Positions 48,585 through 57,811 of a stretch of DNA of 64,000 nucleotides are shown here, in pieces. The stretch covers positions 1 through 64,000 of the forward strand of contig NZ_FNOW01000014.1 in assembly GCF_900107145.1 (NCBI RefSeq). The letters are read 5' to 3'. A program made the position numbers and the translations under genes. The notes beneath the pieces were generated by a model, which did not search any database, was not told the DNA's origin, and worked only from the letters and a program-made list of their open reading frames with translations. Numbering within the stretch: the stretch's first letter is position 1; each line of letters starts with the position of its first letter. The DNA comes from Allochromatium warmingii. Lineage in GTDB: Bacteria; Pseudomonadota; Gammaproteobacteria; Chromatiales; Chromatiaceae.

Positions 48585-49187
48585 TTAAGCGGCAGCCTCT
48601 TCGCCCTCATCAGCGCCGGTGCGAGCGCCGTGAATCACCACCACCGGCTCATCTGGATCGGGCGCATGAGCTAGTGCAACGCCTGCTGGCAGCGCGAGTT
48701 CGGAGAGATGCACCACTGAACCAATTTCCATCTCGATCATATCGACCGCGATAAATTCGGGTAAATCTTGCGGCAAACAGACAATTTCGATTTCGGTAAT
48801 CGAATGCGACACCAAGCCGCCAAGCTTAACGCCCTTGCTCTTCTCTTCATTGACGAAGTGCAGCGGCACAATCATCTTGATCTTTTCATCTTTTGACACG
48901 CGCATAAAATCAACGTGCAAAATAAACGGTTTGGCCGGATGACGCTGCATATCTTTCAGCACCACCGTTGTCGTGGTCTCGCCGATTTTCAGATCGAGCA
49001 CATGCGAATAAAACGCTTCATACTCCAAATGCTTCAGCAATTCATTATGCGACACCGAGATCATTTCCGGATCTTGATGTGCGCCATAGACGATAGCCGG
49101 AACCAATCCCGTGCGGCGCAGGCGGCGGCTCGCACCCTTCCCAGACGCCGTGCGGGGCTGTGCAATGACTTCAAAACTCACGCTCAT
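48585..49187 (-). CDS. rplY: 50S ribosomal protein bL25 (CTC form)
   Basis: A 200-residue protein with the 5S rRNA-binding N-terminal domain and the longer CTC C-terminal domain. RTASGKGASRRLRRTGLVPA is the family start; LLKHLEYEAFYSHVLDL and DMQRHPAKPFILHVDF follow. The C-terminal part includes PLHFVNEEKSKGVKLGGLVS and an acidic tail (EEAAA). It binds 5S rRNA in the large subunit. A structured leader (hairpin at 49229-49258) precedes it. pth is 94 bp downstream. Confidence 0.97.
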   Translation of the reverse strand: MSVSFEVIAQPRTASGKGASRRLRRTGLVPAIVYGAHQDPEMISVSHNELLKHLEYEAFYSHVLDLKIGETTTTVVLKDMQRHPAKPFILHVDFMRVSKDEKIKMIVPLHFVNEEKSKGVKLGGLVSHSITEIEIVCLPQDLPEFIAVDMIEMEIGSVVHLSELALPAGVALAHAPDPDEPVVVIHGARTGADEGEEAAA

Positions 49188-49228
49188 GGGCGTTCTCCAG
49201 TTGATTTGGATCGTAAAAACACATGCGC

Positions 49229-49258
49229 CGGAATCCCGCGACCAGGATCCCGGCGCTC
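49229..49258 (-). promoter_or_regulatory. Hairpin in the rplY leader
   Basis: On the minus strand CGCCGGGATCC and the reverse-complementary GGATTCCGGCG form an 11-bp stem with one G-T wobble and a short loop, about 40 nt before the rplY ATG. It could be a prs terminator or an autoregulatory site for bL25. Confidence 0.5.
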
Positions 49259-49267
49259 TTGATGACC

Positions 49268-49290
49268 AACTGTTCTAAAAAAAACAGTTG
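49268..49290 (-). terminator. Putative terminator between prs and rplY
   Basis: CAACTGTT and AACAGTTG flank an A-rich loop (8-bp stem) in the prs-rplY gap. On the minus strand the stem is followed by GGTCATCAAG rather than U residues, so termination is uncertain. Confidence 0.35.
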
Positions 49291-49330
49291 ATAATTTCTG
49301 GCAGTGCGCTTTAGGCGTTGAGAGAGGAAT

Positions 49331-49427
49331 TAGACAGGATGAACAGGATGATTCAAAATTAACAGGATACGAATAATCGTTTTTTATAAATTCTGTTAAT
49401 CCTGAATCATCCTGTTAATCCTGTCTA
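49331..49427. repeat. Dispersed ACAGGATTAACAGGAT inverted-repeat element, copy 2
   Basis: Left arm TAGACAGGATGAACAGGATG, right arm CATCCTGTTAATCCTGTCTA; the two ends are near-perfect inverted repeats and enclose a shorter internal pair. It lies just downstream of prs. Confidence 0.88.
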
Positions 49428-49467
49428 TAATCATGGCACTCAAACGCACTGCATTTGGAATCAGCAC

Positions 49468-50421
49468 CTAATCGACAAACAGCGAACTCACCGACTCTTC
49501 ATTTGACACGCGGCGCATGGTTTCGGCTAATAATTCACCGATGCTTAACTGCCGAATTTTGCCGCACGCACGAGCGGCGGTGCTCAATGGAATCGTATTG
49601 GTGACCACTAATTCATCAAGCACGGAATTGCTGATATTTTCAACTGCCGGGCCAGACAGTACCGGATGCGTGCAATAAGCCAGTACTTTATTTGCGCCAT
49701 GATTTTTTAGCGCCTCAGCCGCCCGACAGAGCGTGCCGGCGGTATCGACTAAATCATCAACCAGCACACAAGAACGGCCTTCCACGTCGCCGATAATATT
49801 CATCACCTGCGCTTCATTGGCACGCGGGCGGCGCTTGTCGATGATCGCTAAATCGGCATCATCGAGCCGCTTGGCCAGCGCCCGCGCCCGCACCACGCCG
49901 CCGACATCGGGCGAGACGACCATCAGATCATCATGCTTTTGCCGCCAGATGTCGCCGAGCAGAATCGGCGAGGCGTAGACGTTATCGACCGGAATATCAA
50001 AAAAGCCCTGAATCTGATCGGCGTGCAGATCGACGGTCAGCACCCGATCTGCGCCCGATTTGCTAATCATCTTAGCGACGAGACGCGCTGTGATCGGCAC
50101 TCGCGCCGAACGCGGGCGGCGATCCTGACGCGCATAGCCAAAATAGGGCACGACCGCCGTGATGCGCTTGGCCGATGCCCAGCGCAGCGCGTCGATCATG
50201 ACCAGCAGTTCCATCAGGTTATCGTTGGTCGGGGCGCAGGTTGGCTGGACAACAAACACATCCCGACCGCGCACATTTTCCTGAATCTCGGCCATCACTT
50301 CGCCGTCGCTGAACTGGCCGACGACTGCTTTGCCGAGTGGGAGACTGAGATGAGCGACGATTTCAGCCGACAGCGCCGGATTGGCGTTCCCAGAGAAAAC
50401 CATGAGTTGGCTTGCAGGCAC
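49468..50421 (-). CDS. prs: Ribose-phosphate pyrophosphokinase
   Basis: A 317-residue enzyme making PRPP from ribose-5-phosphate and ATP. Start taken as GTG at 50421-50419, with AGGA 8 nt upstream and product beginning [17 protein letters not shown]; the open frame continues upstream through the tRNA gene and is spurious there. Conserved sites: [55 protein letters not shown], and the PRPP loop [13 protein letters not shown]. The order ispE-tRNA-Gln-prs-rplY-pth is conserved in gammaproteobacteria. Confidence 0.97.
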   Translation of the reverse strand: MPASQLMVFSGNANPALSAEIVAHLSLPLGKAVVGQFSDGEVMAEIQENVRGRDVFVVQPTCAPTNDNLMELLVMIDALRWASAKRITAVVPYFGYARQDRRPRSARVPITARLVAKMISKSGADRVLTVDLHADQIQGFFDIPVDNVYASPILLGDIWRQKHDDLMVVSPDVGGVVRARALAKRLDDADLAIIDKRRPRANEAQVMNIIGDVEGRSCVLVDDLVDTAGTLCRAAEALKNHGANKVLAYCTHPVLSGPAVENISNSVLDELVVTNTIPLSTAARACGKIRQLSIGELLAETMRRVSNEESVSSLFVD

Positions 50422-50465
50422 GGGTGAATTCCTGTCTGCGCGAAGGTGAGAGAAAAAACGGAAAG

Positions 50466-50540
50466 TGGCTGGGGTGCCAGGATTCGAACCTGGGAATGCC
50501 GGGATCAAAACCCGGTGCCTTACCGCTTGGCGACACCCCA
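50466..50540 (-). tRNA. tRNA-Gln (anticodon TTG)
   Basis: Read on the minus strand it starts TGGGGTG and ends CACCCCA-G-CCA, giving a 7-bp acceptor stem with an encoded CCA. The D arm is GCCAAGCGGTAAGGC, the anticodon arm CCGGGTTTTGATCCCGG with anticodon TTG, and the T arm CCAGGTTCGAATCCTGG. All stems pair. It is between ispE and prs, its normal place, and 44 bp before the prs GTG. Confidence 0.98.
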
Positions 50541-50866
50541 ATGTTGGGTACAGACGCGAACAGATGGGTGATGCGGTGCGTTTAATGCTGGCTGAGATGC
50601 TGCTCCATTTAACTTGAGCGAACTTGCTCAATGGATTTATCTGCACTTGGTTGACGCGGCGAACCGCCCAACTCAAGCCCTTGACGCTCAGTGGCGCCGG
50701 ATTCCCTCAATCGATCAAGCTCTCCAGAGGTTTCATCCCCGTGCGGTAAAGCGCCAAACCGAAGCCTGGCCACTTGCAATGTCCTCTATCAGCTCGTCGT
50801 TAAACCGCTGTTAGCGGTCTCAAGCAATGCTCATCCTGAGCATCTATCAACACGTTTGAGCAAAAA
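50541..50866 (-). other. 326-bp non-coding gap with several perfect hairpins
   Basis: No credible gene. Perfect hairpins occur: TTGAGC/GCTCAA with a 6-base loop at about 50616-50633, ACCGCT/AGCGGT at about 50804-50818, and ATGCTCA/TGAGCAT at about 50827-50843. The gap is unusually long for ispE and a co-oriented tRNA-Gln. It may be a processed spacer, hold the tRNA/prs promoter, or contain a small structured RNA. Confidence 0.4.
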
Positions 50867-51748
50867 TCAGCGATCAGCTAGCGGCTCCAGCAGCGGCGAA
50901 CGGTTGCGACCTTTGGCAACAAAACCGTGCAGCGCAGCGGGTAGGTTGCCTAACGCTTCATGGGCGCGGGCTGCATCATCAAACACAGCGAATACACACG
51001 CTCCAGTACCGGTTAACCGACCACCACCCCAAGCAGAGAGCCAATCGAGTGCCGATGTGACTTCGGGATACTCGCGTCGGACGACCGGTAAACAGTCGTT
51101 CGTGACATCCCCGCTTAGAAAGTCCGCTAGTGTGATGGGTGGTGAGTCGCGTGTCAAGTCTGGATGCTGAAAAATCGTGCGCGTGGCGACCGAGCAGGGC
51201 GGAATCAGCACCAGATACCAGGGTTCAGGCAGCGTGACCGGTTCGAGACGCTCACCGACGCCTTCGCCCCAAGCCGCATGACCGTGTACGAACACCGGCA
51301 CATCGGCACCGAGCGGCAGCGCGAGTGCAGCGAGCGCGTCAGTGTCCAGTCCAGTGCCCCAGAGTTGATTAAGCGCCACCAGCGTGGTTGCGGCATCGGA
51401 ACTGCCGCCGCCTAAGCCGCCGCCCATCGGCAGATGCTTTTCACAGTGAATATCGACGCCGAGCGGACAGCCAGTGGCGCGTTGCAGCGCCCGTGCTGCA
51501 CGGACGGTGAGATCGTCGTCCTCGGGCACACCGTCGAGCGCGGCACAGCGGCGCACGATTCCATCTGGGCGCACGTCGAACCAGAGCCAATCACCGTGAT
51601 CGATGAATTGAAACACCGTCTGCAATTCGTGATAGCCATCAGGACGCCGCCCGACAACGCGCAGCATCAGGTTAAGCTTGGCCGGAGCGGGCCAAGCGTC
51701 AGCACGCGGGCGGGTGATCGCAGAGTGTGGAGCTGTGGTATCGGTCAT
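50867..51748 (-). CDS. ispE: 4-diphosphocytidyl-2-C-methyl-D-erythritol kinase
   Basis: A 293-residue GHMP kinase of the non-mevalonate isoprenoid pathway. WPAPAKLNLMLRVVGRRPDG is the start with the catalytic Lys, and HYELQTVF-type sequence (YHELQTVFQFID) follows. The ATP loop is LPMGGGLGGGSSDAATTLVA. GADVPVFVHGHAAWGEGVGE is also conserved. The usual neighbour lolB is absent; the TPR gene lies upstream after a repeat. The tRNA-Gln and prs genes follow. Confidence 0.97.
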   Translation of the reverse strand: MTDTTAPHSAITRPRADAWPAPAKLNLMLRVVGRRPDGYHELQTVFQFIDHGDWLWFDVRPDGIVRRCAALDGVPEDDDLTVRAARALQRATGCPLGVDIHCEKHLPMGGGLGGGSSDAATTLVALNQLWGTGLDTDALAALALPLGADVPVFVHGHAAWGEGVGERLEPVTLPEPWYLVLIPPCSVATRTIFQHPDLTRDSPPITLADFLSGDVTNDCLPVVRREYPEVTSALDWLSAWGGGRLTGTGACVFAVFDDAARAHEALGNLPAALHGFVAKGRNRSPLLEPLADR

Positions 51749-51769
51749 GGGCCGTCAATCGATTGAATG

Positions 51770-51872
51770 GACAGGATTAACAGGATGATGCAGGATTGAC
51801 AGGATTTTATGAACAGAATGTCATTTTTAATCAATCCTGTTCATCTTGAATTATCCTGTTAATCCTGTCTAA
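51770..51872. repeat. Dispersed ACAGGATTAACAGGAT inverted-repeat element, copy 3
   Basis: Left arm ACAGGATTAACAGGATGATG with a second CAGGATTGACAGGAT, right arm ATTATCCTGTTAATCCTGTCT. It fills the gap between the TPR gene and ispE, where lolB is found in many relatives. Confidence 0.88.
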
Positions 51873-51894
51873 TTTTATGCTGTCTATTTAAAGC

Positions 51895-53652
51895 CTAATT
51901 CGCCGTCGCACCTGCGCCGCTCGAAAGCTGATGCCGCCCGACGATCTCGCGCAGATAGGCATGTTCTGGATCAGCCGCCAGTGCTTTATCCCACACCACC
52001 CAGGCTTCCGTCCGCCGTCCCAGCGCCCAGAGCACTTCGCCCAGATGCGCGGCGATTTCGCCATCTTCGAGCAGCGCATTGGCCTGCTGGAGATAGTCCA
52101 GCGCCTGTTCTAAATGGCCGAGACGGTAATGCACCCAACCGAGACTGTCGAGAATCGCCGGTTCCTCGGGCTTGAGCGCATGAGCGCGTTCAATCAGCGC
52201 CAGCGCCTCAGTCAGACGAGTGGTTTGATCGGCAAGCGTGTAGCCGAGGGCATTGAGCGCATCGGCGTGTTCGGGATCGACGGCGATAATCTGGCGCAGA
52301 TCGCGTTCGCCTTGTTCTAACTGACCGTGCTTCATCGCGTGCAAACCGCGTGCATAGAGCAGCGAATCATCATCAGGAAAGGCGCTCAGGGCTTCATCAT
52401 AGATGGCGCGGGCGACAGTAAACTGCCCGACATCATCGAGAATTTCCGCTTCGACCAAAAACAGCGACAGCGCATTGTCCGGCGACTGATCGCGCATCCG
52501 CTGCAAAATCTCGCGGGCTTGCGCCACCTCGCCGCGTCGCGCTTGCAGCACGGCCATACGAATCCGCGCATCATCATGACGATCGTCTGTAACTTTGGTG
52601 TACCAATCGAGTGCCGTGCTGACATCCTCAGCGCGTTCGGCGGTCTGTCCAAGATAAAACGCCGCTTCATCTTGCCGCTGTCCGGTCGCGTACAGCCGCC
52701 CAAAATGCAGCCGTGCTCCAGCTAAATCCTCCAGTTGCAGCGCGAGAATCCCGACGGCAAATAACACATCCGGTTCCTGTGGATGCTCGCGCAACACGCG
52801 CTCAAACACCTCGCGAGCGGTCGAAAATTCACGTTCATCGACCAAAAGTTGACCGTAGAGCATCTGCAACAGGCGGTCGCTCGGATTGGCCGCAATGAAA
52901 GATTCCAACAGCGCCCGCGCTTCGCGGCGCTTGTCATCGGTTAATAGCAAGCGCACCAAAAAGATTTGCGGTTCATTCCAGTGCGGTCGCAATTCCAGCG
53001 CCCGCCGTGCCGCCTGCTCGGCGACGGCTGACTGTGAGGTACTTGCGGCCAGTAGCGCCAGCGTCTGTTGTGCGTCGGCGCTCTCAGGAAAACGTGCGAC
53101 CAGCGCCTGCATCAGCGTCAGCCGGGTTTCGGCATCGGGCAAGCGGGCTAAGATCGCGCTGACTTTGGCAAAGGCCAGCTCACCGCCCGCGCCCGATAGC
53201 TCGATCAGGCGCTGTAAATGAATCAGCGCCCCTTCTTGATCGTCCGCTTTAAAACGCAGAAATGCGGCGATTTGATGCACGTCCGGCACATTCGGCGCAA
53301 GCGTCAGCCAGAGCGCAATCGCTTCCCCAGCCGCCGCGTCATCCTCGGCGCTCACCGCTGCCCGCACCGCTAATTCCGCCAGTTCTGGTGCGCGGGTCAG
53401 TTCAGCAGCTTGCAGATAATGGGTAACAGCCTCGCGCATTGCCCCACGCCGCCCAGCGACCTCAGCGACCAGAATGTGATACATCTGGTCAGCCGTCAGG
53501 CCAGCGACCGGCGCAGTTGCCGGCGCTGGCGCGACCACCGGCGGATGAGCCGTCGGGGTCGGCGTCTCGGTCAGCGCCAAAACGCCGCTGACAGGACAGC
53601 ACAGCAGCCAACCCAGCAGAACGGGAGCAGACGACAAGCGCGGAGCGGGCAT
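51895..53652 (-). CDS. Tetratricopeptide repeat protein
   Basis: A 585-residue protein. The ATG at 53652 was preferred because it puts a signal-like segment (LSSAPVLLGWLLCCPVSGVL) at the N-terminus; an upstream start at 53769 adds 39 residues without such logic. After a Pro/Thr/Ala linker the rest is TPR helices, e.g. HYLQAAELTRAPELAELAVR, HFGRLYATGQRQDEAAFYLG, DALNALGYTLADQTTRLTEA and ILDSLGWVHYRLGHLEQALD. Such proteins are commonly encoded next to lolB/ispE in gammaproteobacteria and are probably periplasmic or envelope-associated. The exact role is unknown. It is divergent from hemA. Confidence 0.88.
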   Translation of the reverse strand: MPAPRLSSAPVLLGWLLCCPVSGVLALTETPTPTAHPPVVAPAPATAPVAGLTADQMYHILVAEVAGRRGAMREAVTHYLQAAELTRAPELAELAVRAAVSAEDDAAAGEAIALWLTLAPNVPDVHQIAAFLRFKADDQEGALIHLQRLIELSGAGGELAFAKVSAILARLPDAETRLTLMQALVARFPESADAQQTLALLAASTSQSAVAEQAARRALELRPHWNEPQIFLVRLLLTDDKRREARALLESFIAANPSDRLLQMLYGQLLVDEREFSTAREVFERVLREHPQEPDVLFAVGILALQLEDLAGARLHFGRLYATGQRQDEAAFYLGQTAERAEDVSTALDWYTKVTDDRHDDARIRMAVLQARRGEVAQAREILQRMRDQSPDNALSLFLVEAEILDDVGQFTVARAIYDEALSAFPDDDSLLYARGLHAMKHGQLEQGERDLRQIIAVDPEHADALNALGYTLADQTTRLTEALALIERAHALKPEEPAILDSLGWVHYRLGHLEQALDYLQQANALLEDGEIAAHLGEVLWALGRRTEAWVVWDKALAADPEHAYLREIVGRHQLSSGAGATAN

Positions 53653-53930
53653 CTTTAAATAGTCCCAAAAAGTGAGGGGAGCACCAGCAGGCCGATGAAC
53701 GGTCGCCAATTTCTGACTCAAGTATAGCGAAGTGCGTGGCACAGATTGAAGCCAGCGGTCTAAGAACATTTAGACCAAAAAATTGGTAACATGACGCCGC
53801 ATTCGGCATAACCGGCGTGTTGGTTCGATCACGCCCCGTCATGCCTACGGCAGGCACTGTCTGGCGGACGCCATCGGCGCTCATGTCGCCACACCTCCCC
53901 AACCTCAGACCGATACGAACCCAACTCTAT

Positions 53931-55208
53931 ATGAAGCTGCTTGTCCTCGGACTCAATCACAAGACCGCTCCGGTCGATATCCGTGAGCGACTGGCCTTTG
54001 GTCCGGACATCATCGCCGGCGCATTGCGCGACCTGATTGGCTGCGATGGCGTCCTCGAAGGGGTGATCCTCTCGACCTGTAACCGCACCGAACTCTATTG
54101 CGCCGTCAAAGATGGCGCAGAGGAGACATTGCGCCGCTGGTTGAGCGGCTTTCACGGCATCGAGCATGAACGGGTTGATCCCTTTCTCTACGCACATGCT
54201 GACCGCCATGCCGTCGTGCATTTGTTGCGCGTAGCCAGTGGCTTAGATTCGCTGGTGCTCGGCGAGCCGCAGATTCTCGGCCAAGTTAAAACCGCTTATC
54301 AGACCGCCAGCGATTGCACCGCCACCGGCAAGCTATTGGGACGGCTGTTCCAACATGCTTTTTCGGTGGCCAAAACGGTGCGCACCGAAACCGCGATTGG
54401 TTCTAGTCCGGTATCGGTCGCCTTTGCTGCCGTCAATCTGGCGCGGCAGATTTTCTCCGATCTGTCTAAGCAAACCGCGCTCTTGATCGGTGCCGGTGAG
54501 ACCATCGAACTGGCTGCGCGGCATCTGCATCACAACGGCGTCGGACGCATCATCGTCGCCAATCGTACTGTTGAGCGGGCGCACGATCTGGCCGCGCAGT
54601 TTGAAGGCTTTGCGATTTCGCTCACCGAAATCGCCAACCATCTGCCCGAAGCCGACATCGTGATTGCCTCCACCGCCAGCCCACTGCCAGTGCTCGGCAA
54701 GGGGACGGTGGAACGGGCGCTCAAAAAGCGCAAGCATCGCCCGATTTTCATGGTCGATATTGCGGTGCCGCGTGACATTGAGCCGGAAGTCGGTGAACTC
54801 AGTGACGTGTATCTTTACACGGTTGACGATCTGCAAGGCGTGATCGACGAAAGTCTGCGCTCACGTCAGGCCGCTGCGGTACAAGCCGAAGAGATCATCG
54901 ACTTTCATTCCGGCGAGTTCATGGCGTGGCTGCGCTCGCTCGATGCGGCTGGGCTGATTCAGGATTATCGCCAACGCTCCGAAGAACTGCGCGATGAAGT
55001 GCTGGCCCGCGCTCTGCGTCAGCTTGAAGCCGGCAAAGCACCAGCCGAGGTGCTCAATTTCCTCGCGCATACCCTTACCAATAAGCTGCTGCACGCGCCC
55101 AGTTCGCGCCTGCGCCAAGCGGCCCGCGATGGTGATGCGGTGATTCTGGAAGCGGCTAACGAGTTGTTCCAGCTCGCGCCGGAGCGGTCGCAGTCGAGCG
55201 CCGAATGA
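53931..55208 (+). CDS. hemA: Glutamyl-tRNA reductase
   Basis: A 425-residue enzyme that reduces glutamyl-tRNA to glutamate-1-semialdehyde, first committed step of tetrapyrrole synthesis. The catalytic Cys is in [31 protein letters not shown] is the start; [20 protein letters not shown], the NADPH motif [15 protein letters not shown] and [18 protein letters not shown] follow. The ATG at 53931 matches the family N-terminus; the upstream extension is spurious. It overlaps prfA by 4 bp (ATGA). It feeds heme and, with CobE/CobD, cobalamin. Confidence 0.97.
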   Translation: MKLLVLGLNHKTAPVDIRERLAFGPDIIAGALRDLIGCDGVLEGVILSTCNRTELYCAVKDGAEETLRRWLSGFHGIEHERVDPFLYAHADRHAVVHLLRVASGLDSLVLGEPQILGQVKTAYQTASDCTATGKLLGRLFQHAFSVAKTVRTETAIGSSPVSVAFAAVNLARQIFSDLSKQTALLIGAGETIELAARHLHHNGVGRIIVANRTVERAHDLAAQFEGFAISLTEIANHLPEADIVIASTASPLPVLGKGTVERALKKRKHRPIFMVDIAVPRDIEPEVGELSDVYLYTVDDLQGVIDESLRSRQAAAVQAEEIIDFHSGEFMAWLRSLDAAGLIQDYRQRSEELRDEVLARALRQLEAGKAPAEVLNFLAHTLTNKLLHAPSSRLRQAARDGDAVILEAANELFQLAPERSQSSAE

Positions 55209-56284
55209 CCCCATCGATTCGCGCCAAGCTGGAACGGATCGCCGAGCGATTCAGTGAAGTGATGGCGTTACTGGCCGAGCCGGACACCCAGTCGAATCAG
55301 ACGCGGTTCCGCGATCTCAGCCGCGAATACGCCCAGCTTCAGCCGCTGATGGCCTGTTACGAGCGTTATCAGGACGCCGAACGCGATCTGGCGACCGCTG
55401 AAGAGCTGTTGACCGATCCCGAGATGGCGGCGCTGGCGCGGGATGAACTCGCCGCCACGCGCCGCCGTCTCGATGCGCTCGAACCGGAATTGCAGACGCT
55501 GCTCATCCCGCCCGATCCCAACGATCAATGCAATGTGTTTCTGGAAGTCCGCGCTGGCACCGGCGGCGCCGAAGCGGCGCTCTTTGCCGCTGATTTGATG
55601 CGCATGTATATGCGCTATGCCGAATTACTCGGCTGGCGCACCGAGCAAGTGTCGGCAAGCGAGGGCGAATTAGGCGGTTATAAAGAAGTCGTGATTCGCA
55701 TTAACGGGCAGGGTGTGTATTCGCGGCTGAAATTCGAGCCGGGCGCACATCGCGTCCAGCGCGTGCCAGAGACTGAATCTCAGGGCCGTATTCACACCTC
55801 GGCCTGTACTGTTGCCGTGCTGCCGGAAGTGGAATCGATTAACGCCATTGACATCAATCCGAATGATTTACGGATTGACACCTATCGCTCATCCGGTGCC
55901 GGTGGTCAGCATGTCAATAAAACTGATTCGGCGATTCGGATTACCCATTTACCGAGCGGCATTGTCGTTGAATGTCAGGAAGAGCGTTCACAGCACAAAA
56001 ACCGTGCGAAAGCAATGGCCTTGCTTCATGCCAAGTTATTAGCCGGTGCGCGTGAAAGTCAAGCCAGCGAGCAATCGGAATCGCGCAAATTGCAAGTTGG
56101 CAGTGGGGATCGCTCTGAGCGGATTCGCACCTATAACTTTCCGCAAAATCGCCTCACTGATCATCGCATCAATTTGACGCTCTATAAGCTCGATGAAGTG
56201 ATGACCGGCCAGCTCGATCAAGTTATTGAACCGCTGTTGAGCGAATATCGCGCCGAGCAGTTGGCGGCGATGATGGAGAGTTAA
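55205..56284 (+). CDS. prfA: Peptide chain release factor 1
   Basis: A 359-residue class I release factor for UAA and UAG. The peptidyl-tRNA hydrolysis motif GGQ is in [19 protein letters not shown], the codon-recognition region is near [20 protein letters not shown], and [20 protein letters not shown] is also conserved. It overlaps hemA, the usual order. prmC, which methylates the GGQ glutamine, normally follows directly, but here a 684-bp block with a repeat and a reversed DUF29 gene intervenes. Confidence 0.98.
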   Translation: MTPSIRAKLERIAERFSEVMALLAEPDTQSNQTRFRDLSREYAQLQPLMACYERYQDAERDLATAEELLTDPEMAALARDELAATRRRLDALEPELQTLLIPPDPNDQCNVFLEVRAGTGGAEAALFAADLMRMYMRYAELLGWRTEQVSASEGELGGYKEVVIRINGQGVYSRLKFEPGAHRVQRVPETESQGRIHTSACTVAVLPEVESINAIDINPNDLRIDTYRSSGAGGQHVNKTDSAIRITHLPSGIVVECQEERSQHKNRAKAMALLHAKLLAGARESQASEQSESRKLQVGSGDRSERIRTYNFPQNRLTDHRINLTLYKLDEVMTGQLDQVIEPLLSEYRAEQLAAMMES

Positions 56285-56296
56285 GGCCATCATCAA

Positions 56297-56390
56297 TTAG
56301 ACAGGATTAACAAGATTTTTCAAAATTAACAGGATACAAACAATAATTAAATCCTGTCTATCCTGTGAAATCCTGTTAATCCTGTCTAAT
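56297..56390. repeat. Dispersed ACAGGATTAACAGGAT inverted-repeat element, copy 4
   Basis: Left arm TTAGACAGGATTAACAAGAT, right arm ATCCTGTTAATCCTGTCTAA, nearly perfect complements across a 94-bp element. It lies between prfA and the reversed DUF29 gene. Confidence 0.9.
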
Positions 56391-56409
56391 TAAATCGTTG
56401 CCTAAACTA

Positions 56410-56877
56410 TCAAGCAGCAGGAAAATAAGTTTTATCGAGCAAGTGTTCGATTGAATATGGACAATCCGGCGGAAAAGTCGAGCGCGGCAAACCGGTTTCA
56501 TCGCTGGCCAATTCCAGCGCATCGCTATACGCTTGGGCAACAGCTTCATTCAGAATAGATTTTAGCCCCGGTGATTTGCGCAACAAAATTGCTAAACGCT
56601 GGCGCTGCTCCATGATCGTTGAGCGCCAGCTCCGCCCTTCAAATTCGCGCCACCGCTCCGCCAAGTTGTGATAGTGATACTCCCACTTCAGTAAATGTGC
56701 GAGCAAAATGAGCAAGCGGCTTTCTAATTCGCGGCGGTCGCTTTTGCCCATATCGCTTAACTCTTCTAATAAATGCTCAATATCCAATTCTTCAAAACGC
56801 CGCGCACGCAACAATTCAGCGTTGCGTTGCGCCCAAGTGCTGTAATCCGTGTCATACAGCGTGGCGAGATTTGTCAT
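56410..56877 (-). CDS. DUF29 domain-containing protein (second copy)
   Basis: A 155-residue DUF29 protein. Family parts: YDTDYSTWAQRNAELLRARR, DIEHLLEELSDMGKSDRREL, LLAHLLKWEYHYHNLAERWR, WRSTIMEQRQRLAILLRKSP, and the terminal FPPDCPYSIEHLLDKTYFPA. It shares the same plan as the protein at 3934-4383 but is clearly diverged, so it is a separate family member and not a recent duplicate. It is oriented opposite to prfA and prmC and lies between them, next to a dispersed repeat, which suggests it was inserted into the hemA-prfA-prmC block. Confidence 0.9.
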   Translation of the reverse strand: MTNLATLYDTDYSTWAQRNAELLRARRFEELDIEHLLEELSDMGKSDRRELESRLLILLAHLLKWEYHYHNLAERWREFEGRSWRSTIMEQRQRLAILLRKSPGLKSILNEAVAQAYSDALELASDETGLPRSTFPPDCPYSIEHLLDKTYFPAA

Positions 56878-56968
56878 CGGAAACCTCTCGATGGCTGGGT
56901 GAGTGATTCAAAAATTCGGGCCGTTTATCTATTACGTGCCCGTTTGCTGACGATAGGCGCGTAAACGG

Positions 56969-57811
56969 ATGCGCACCGATGCGCTATTACAGCGTGCGGT
57001 CATGGCACTGGCCGCAGTGCCCGACGCCACGCCGCGCTTAGAAGCCGAATTATTACTCAGCGAAGCGACCGGCTGGACACGCACCGCGCTGCTGGCGTGG
57101 CCGGAGCGCATCCCGTCAGCAGCGGCGATGGCGACCTTCGAGACGCTGCTAACGCGGCGGCTGGCTGGTGAGCCAATCGCCTATCTGCGTGGCCGCCAGG
57201 CATTTTGGACGCTCGAACTGCGCGTCACGCCCGATACCCTGATTCCACGCCCTGAGACGGAATTATTAGTCGAACTCGCGCTCGACCGGCTCGACGCACC
57301 GCGCCCGCTGCAACTTGCCGATCTCGGCACCGGCAGCGGCGCGATTGCTGCCGCCTTAGCCAGCGAGCGCCCAAACTGGTCGCTCTTAGCAACCGACCGT
57401 TCAGCCGCTGCGCTGACCATCGCCCATGAAAATTTTTGCGCTCTCGGATTGGAGCGGATTTGCTGTGTACAGATGAGCTGGCTCACGGCGCTGGCAGCGG
57501 CCAGCTTGGATGCGATTCTGAGCAATCCGCCCTATATCGCCGGCCAGGATCCGCATCTTGACAGCGGCGATCTGCGCTTTGAACCGCGCTCGGCGCTCAC
57601 GCCCGGCGGCGACGGACTCGACGCCATCCGCGCCATCACTGCCGATGCGGGCCGCTGTCTGCGCCCGGGCGGATTGCTCGCCGTCGAACATGGCTACGAT
57701 CAAGGGGCAGCCGTGCGCGATCTGTTGACAGTTGCTGGCTTCCATCAGGTCGCCACGCACGCCGATTTAGCCGGATTAGCGCGGGTCACGCTGGGCTATC
57801 GGGCGGCGTAG
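56969..57811 (+). CDS. prmC: Peptide chain release factor N5-glutamine methyltransferase
   Basis: A 280-residue SAM-dependent enzyme that methylates the GGQ glutamine of RF1 and RF2. The catalytic NPPY motif is in LDAILSNPPYIAGQDPHL, SAM motif I is LADLGTGSGAIAAALA, and PDTLIPRPETELLVELAL is the family signature before it. EPRSALTPGGDGLDAIRAI is also conserved. Its 3' end overlaps the convergent acyltransferase gene by 26 bp. It is separated from its usual partner prfA by the DUF29 insertion. Confidence 0.97.
   Translation: MRTDALLQRAVMALAAVPDATPRLEAELLLSEATGWTRTALLAWPERIPSAAAMATFETLLTRRLAGEPIAYLRGRQAFWTLELRVTPDTLIPRPETELLVELALDRLDAPRPLQLADLGTGSGAIAAALASERPNWSLLATDRSAAALTIAHENFCALGLERICCVQMSWLTALAAASLDAILSNPPYIAGQDPHLDSGDLRFEPRSALTPGGDGLDAIRAITADAGRCLRPGGLLAVEHGYDQGAAVRDLLTVAGFHQVATHADLAGLARVTLGYRAA

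Noticed and set aside
50730-50752. A CRISPR-repeat-like string (GGTTTCATCCCCGTGCGGTA)
   Set aside because: It occurs once only, with no spaced copies nearby, so there is no array.
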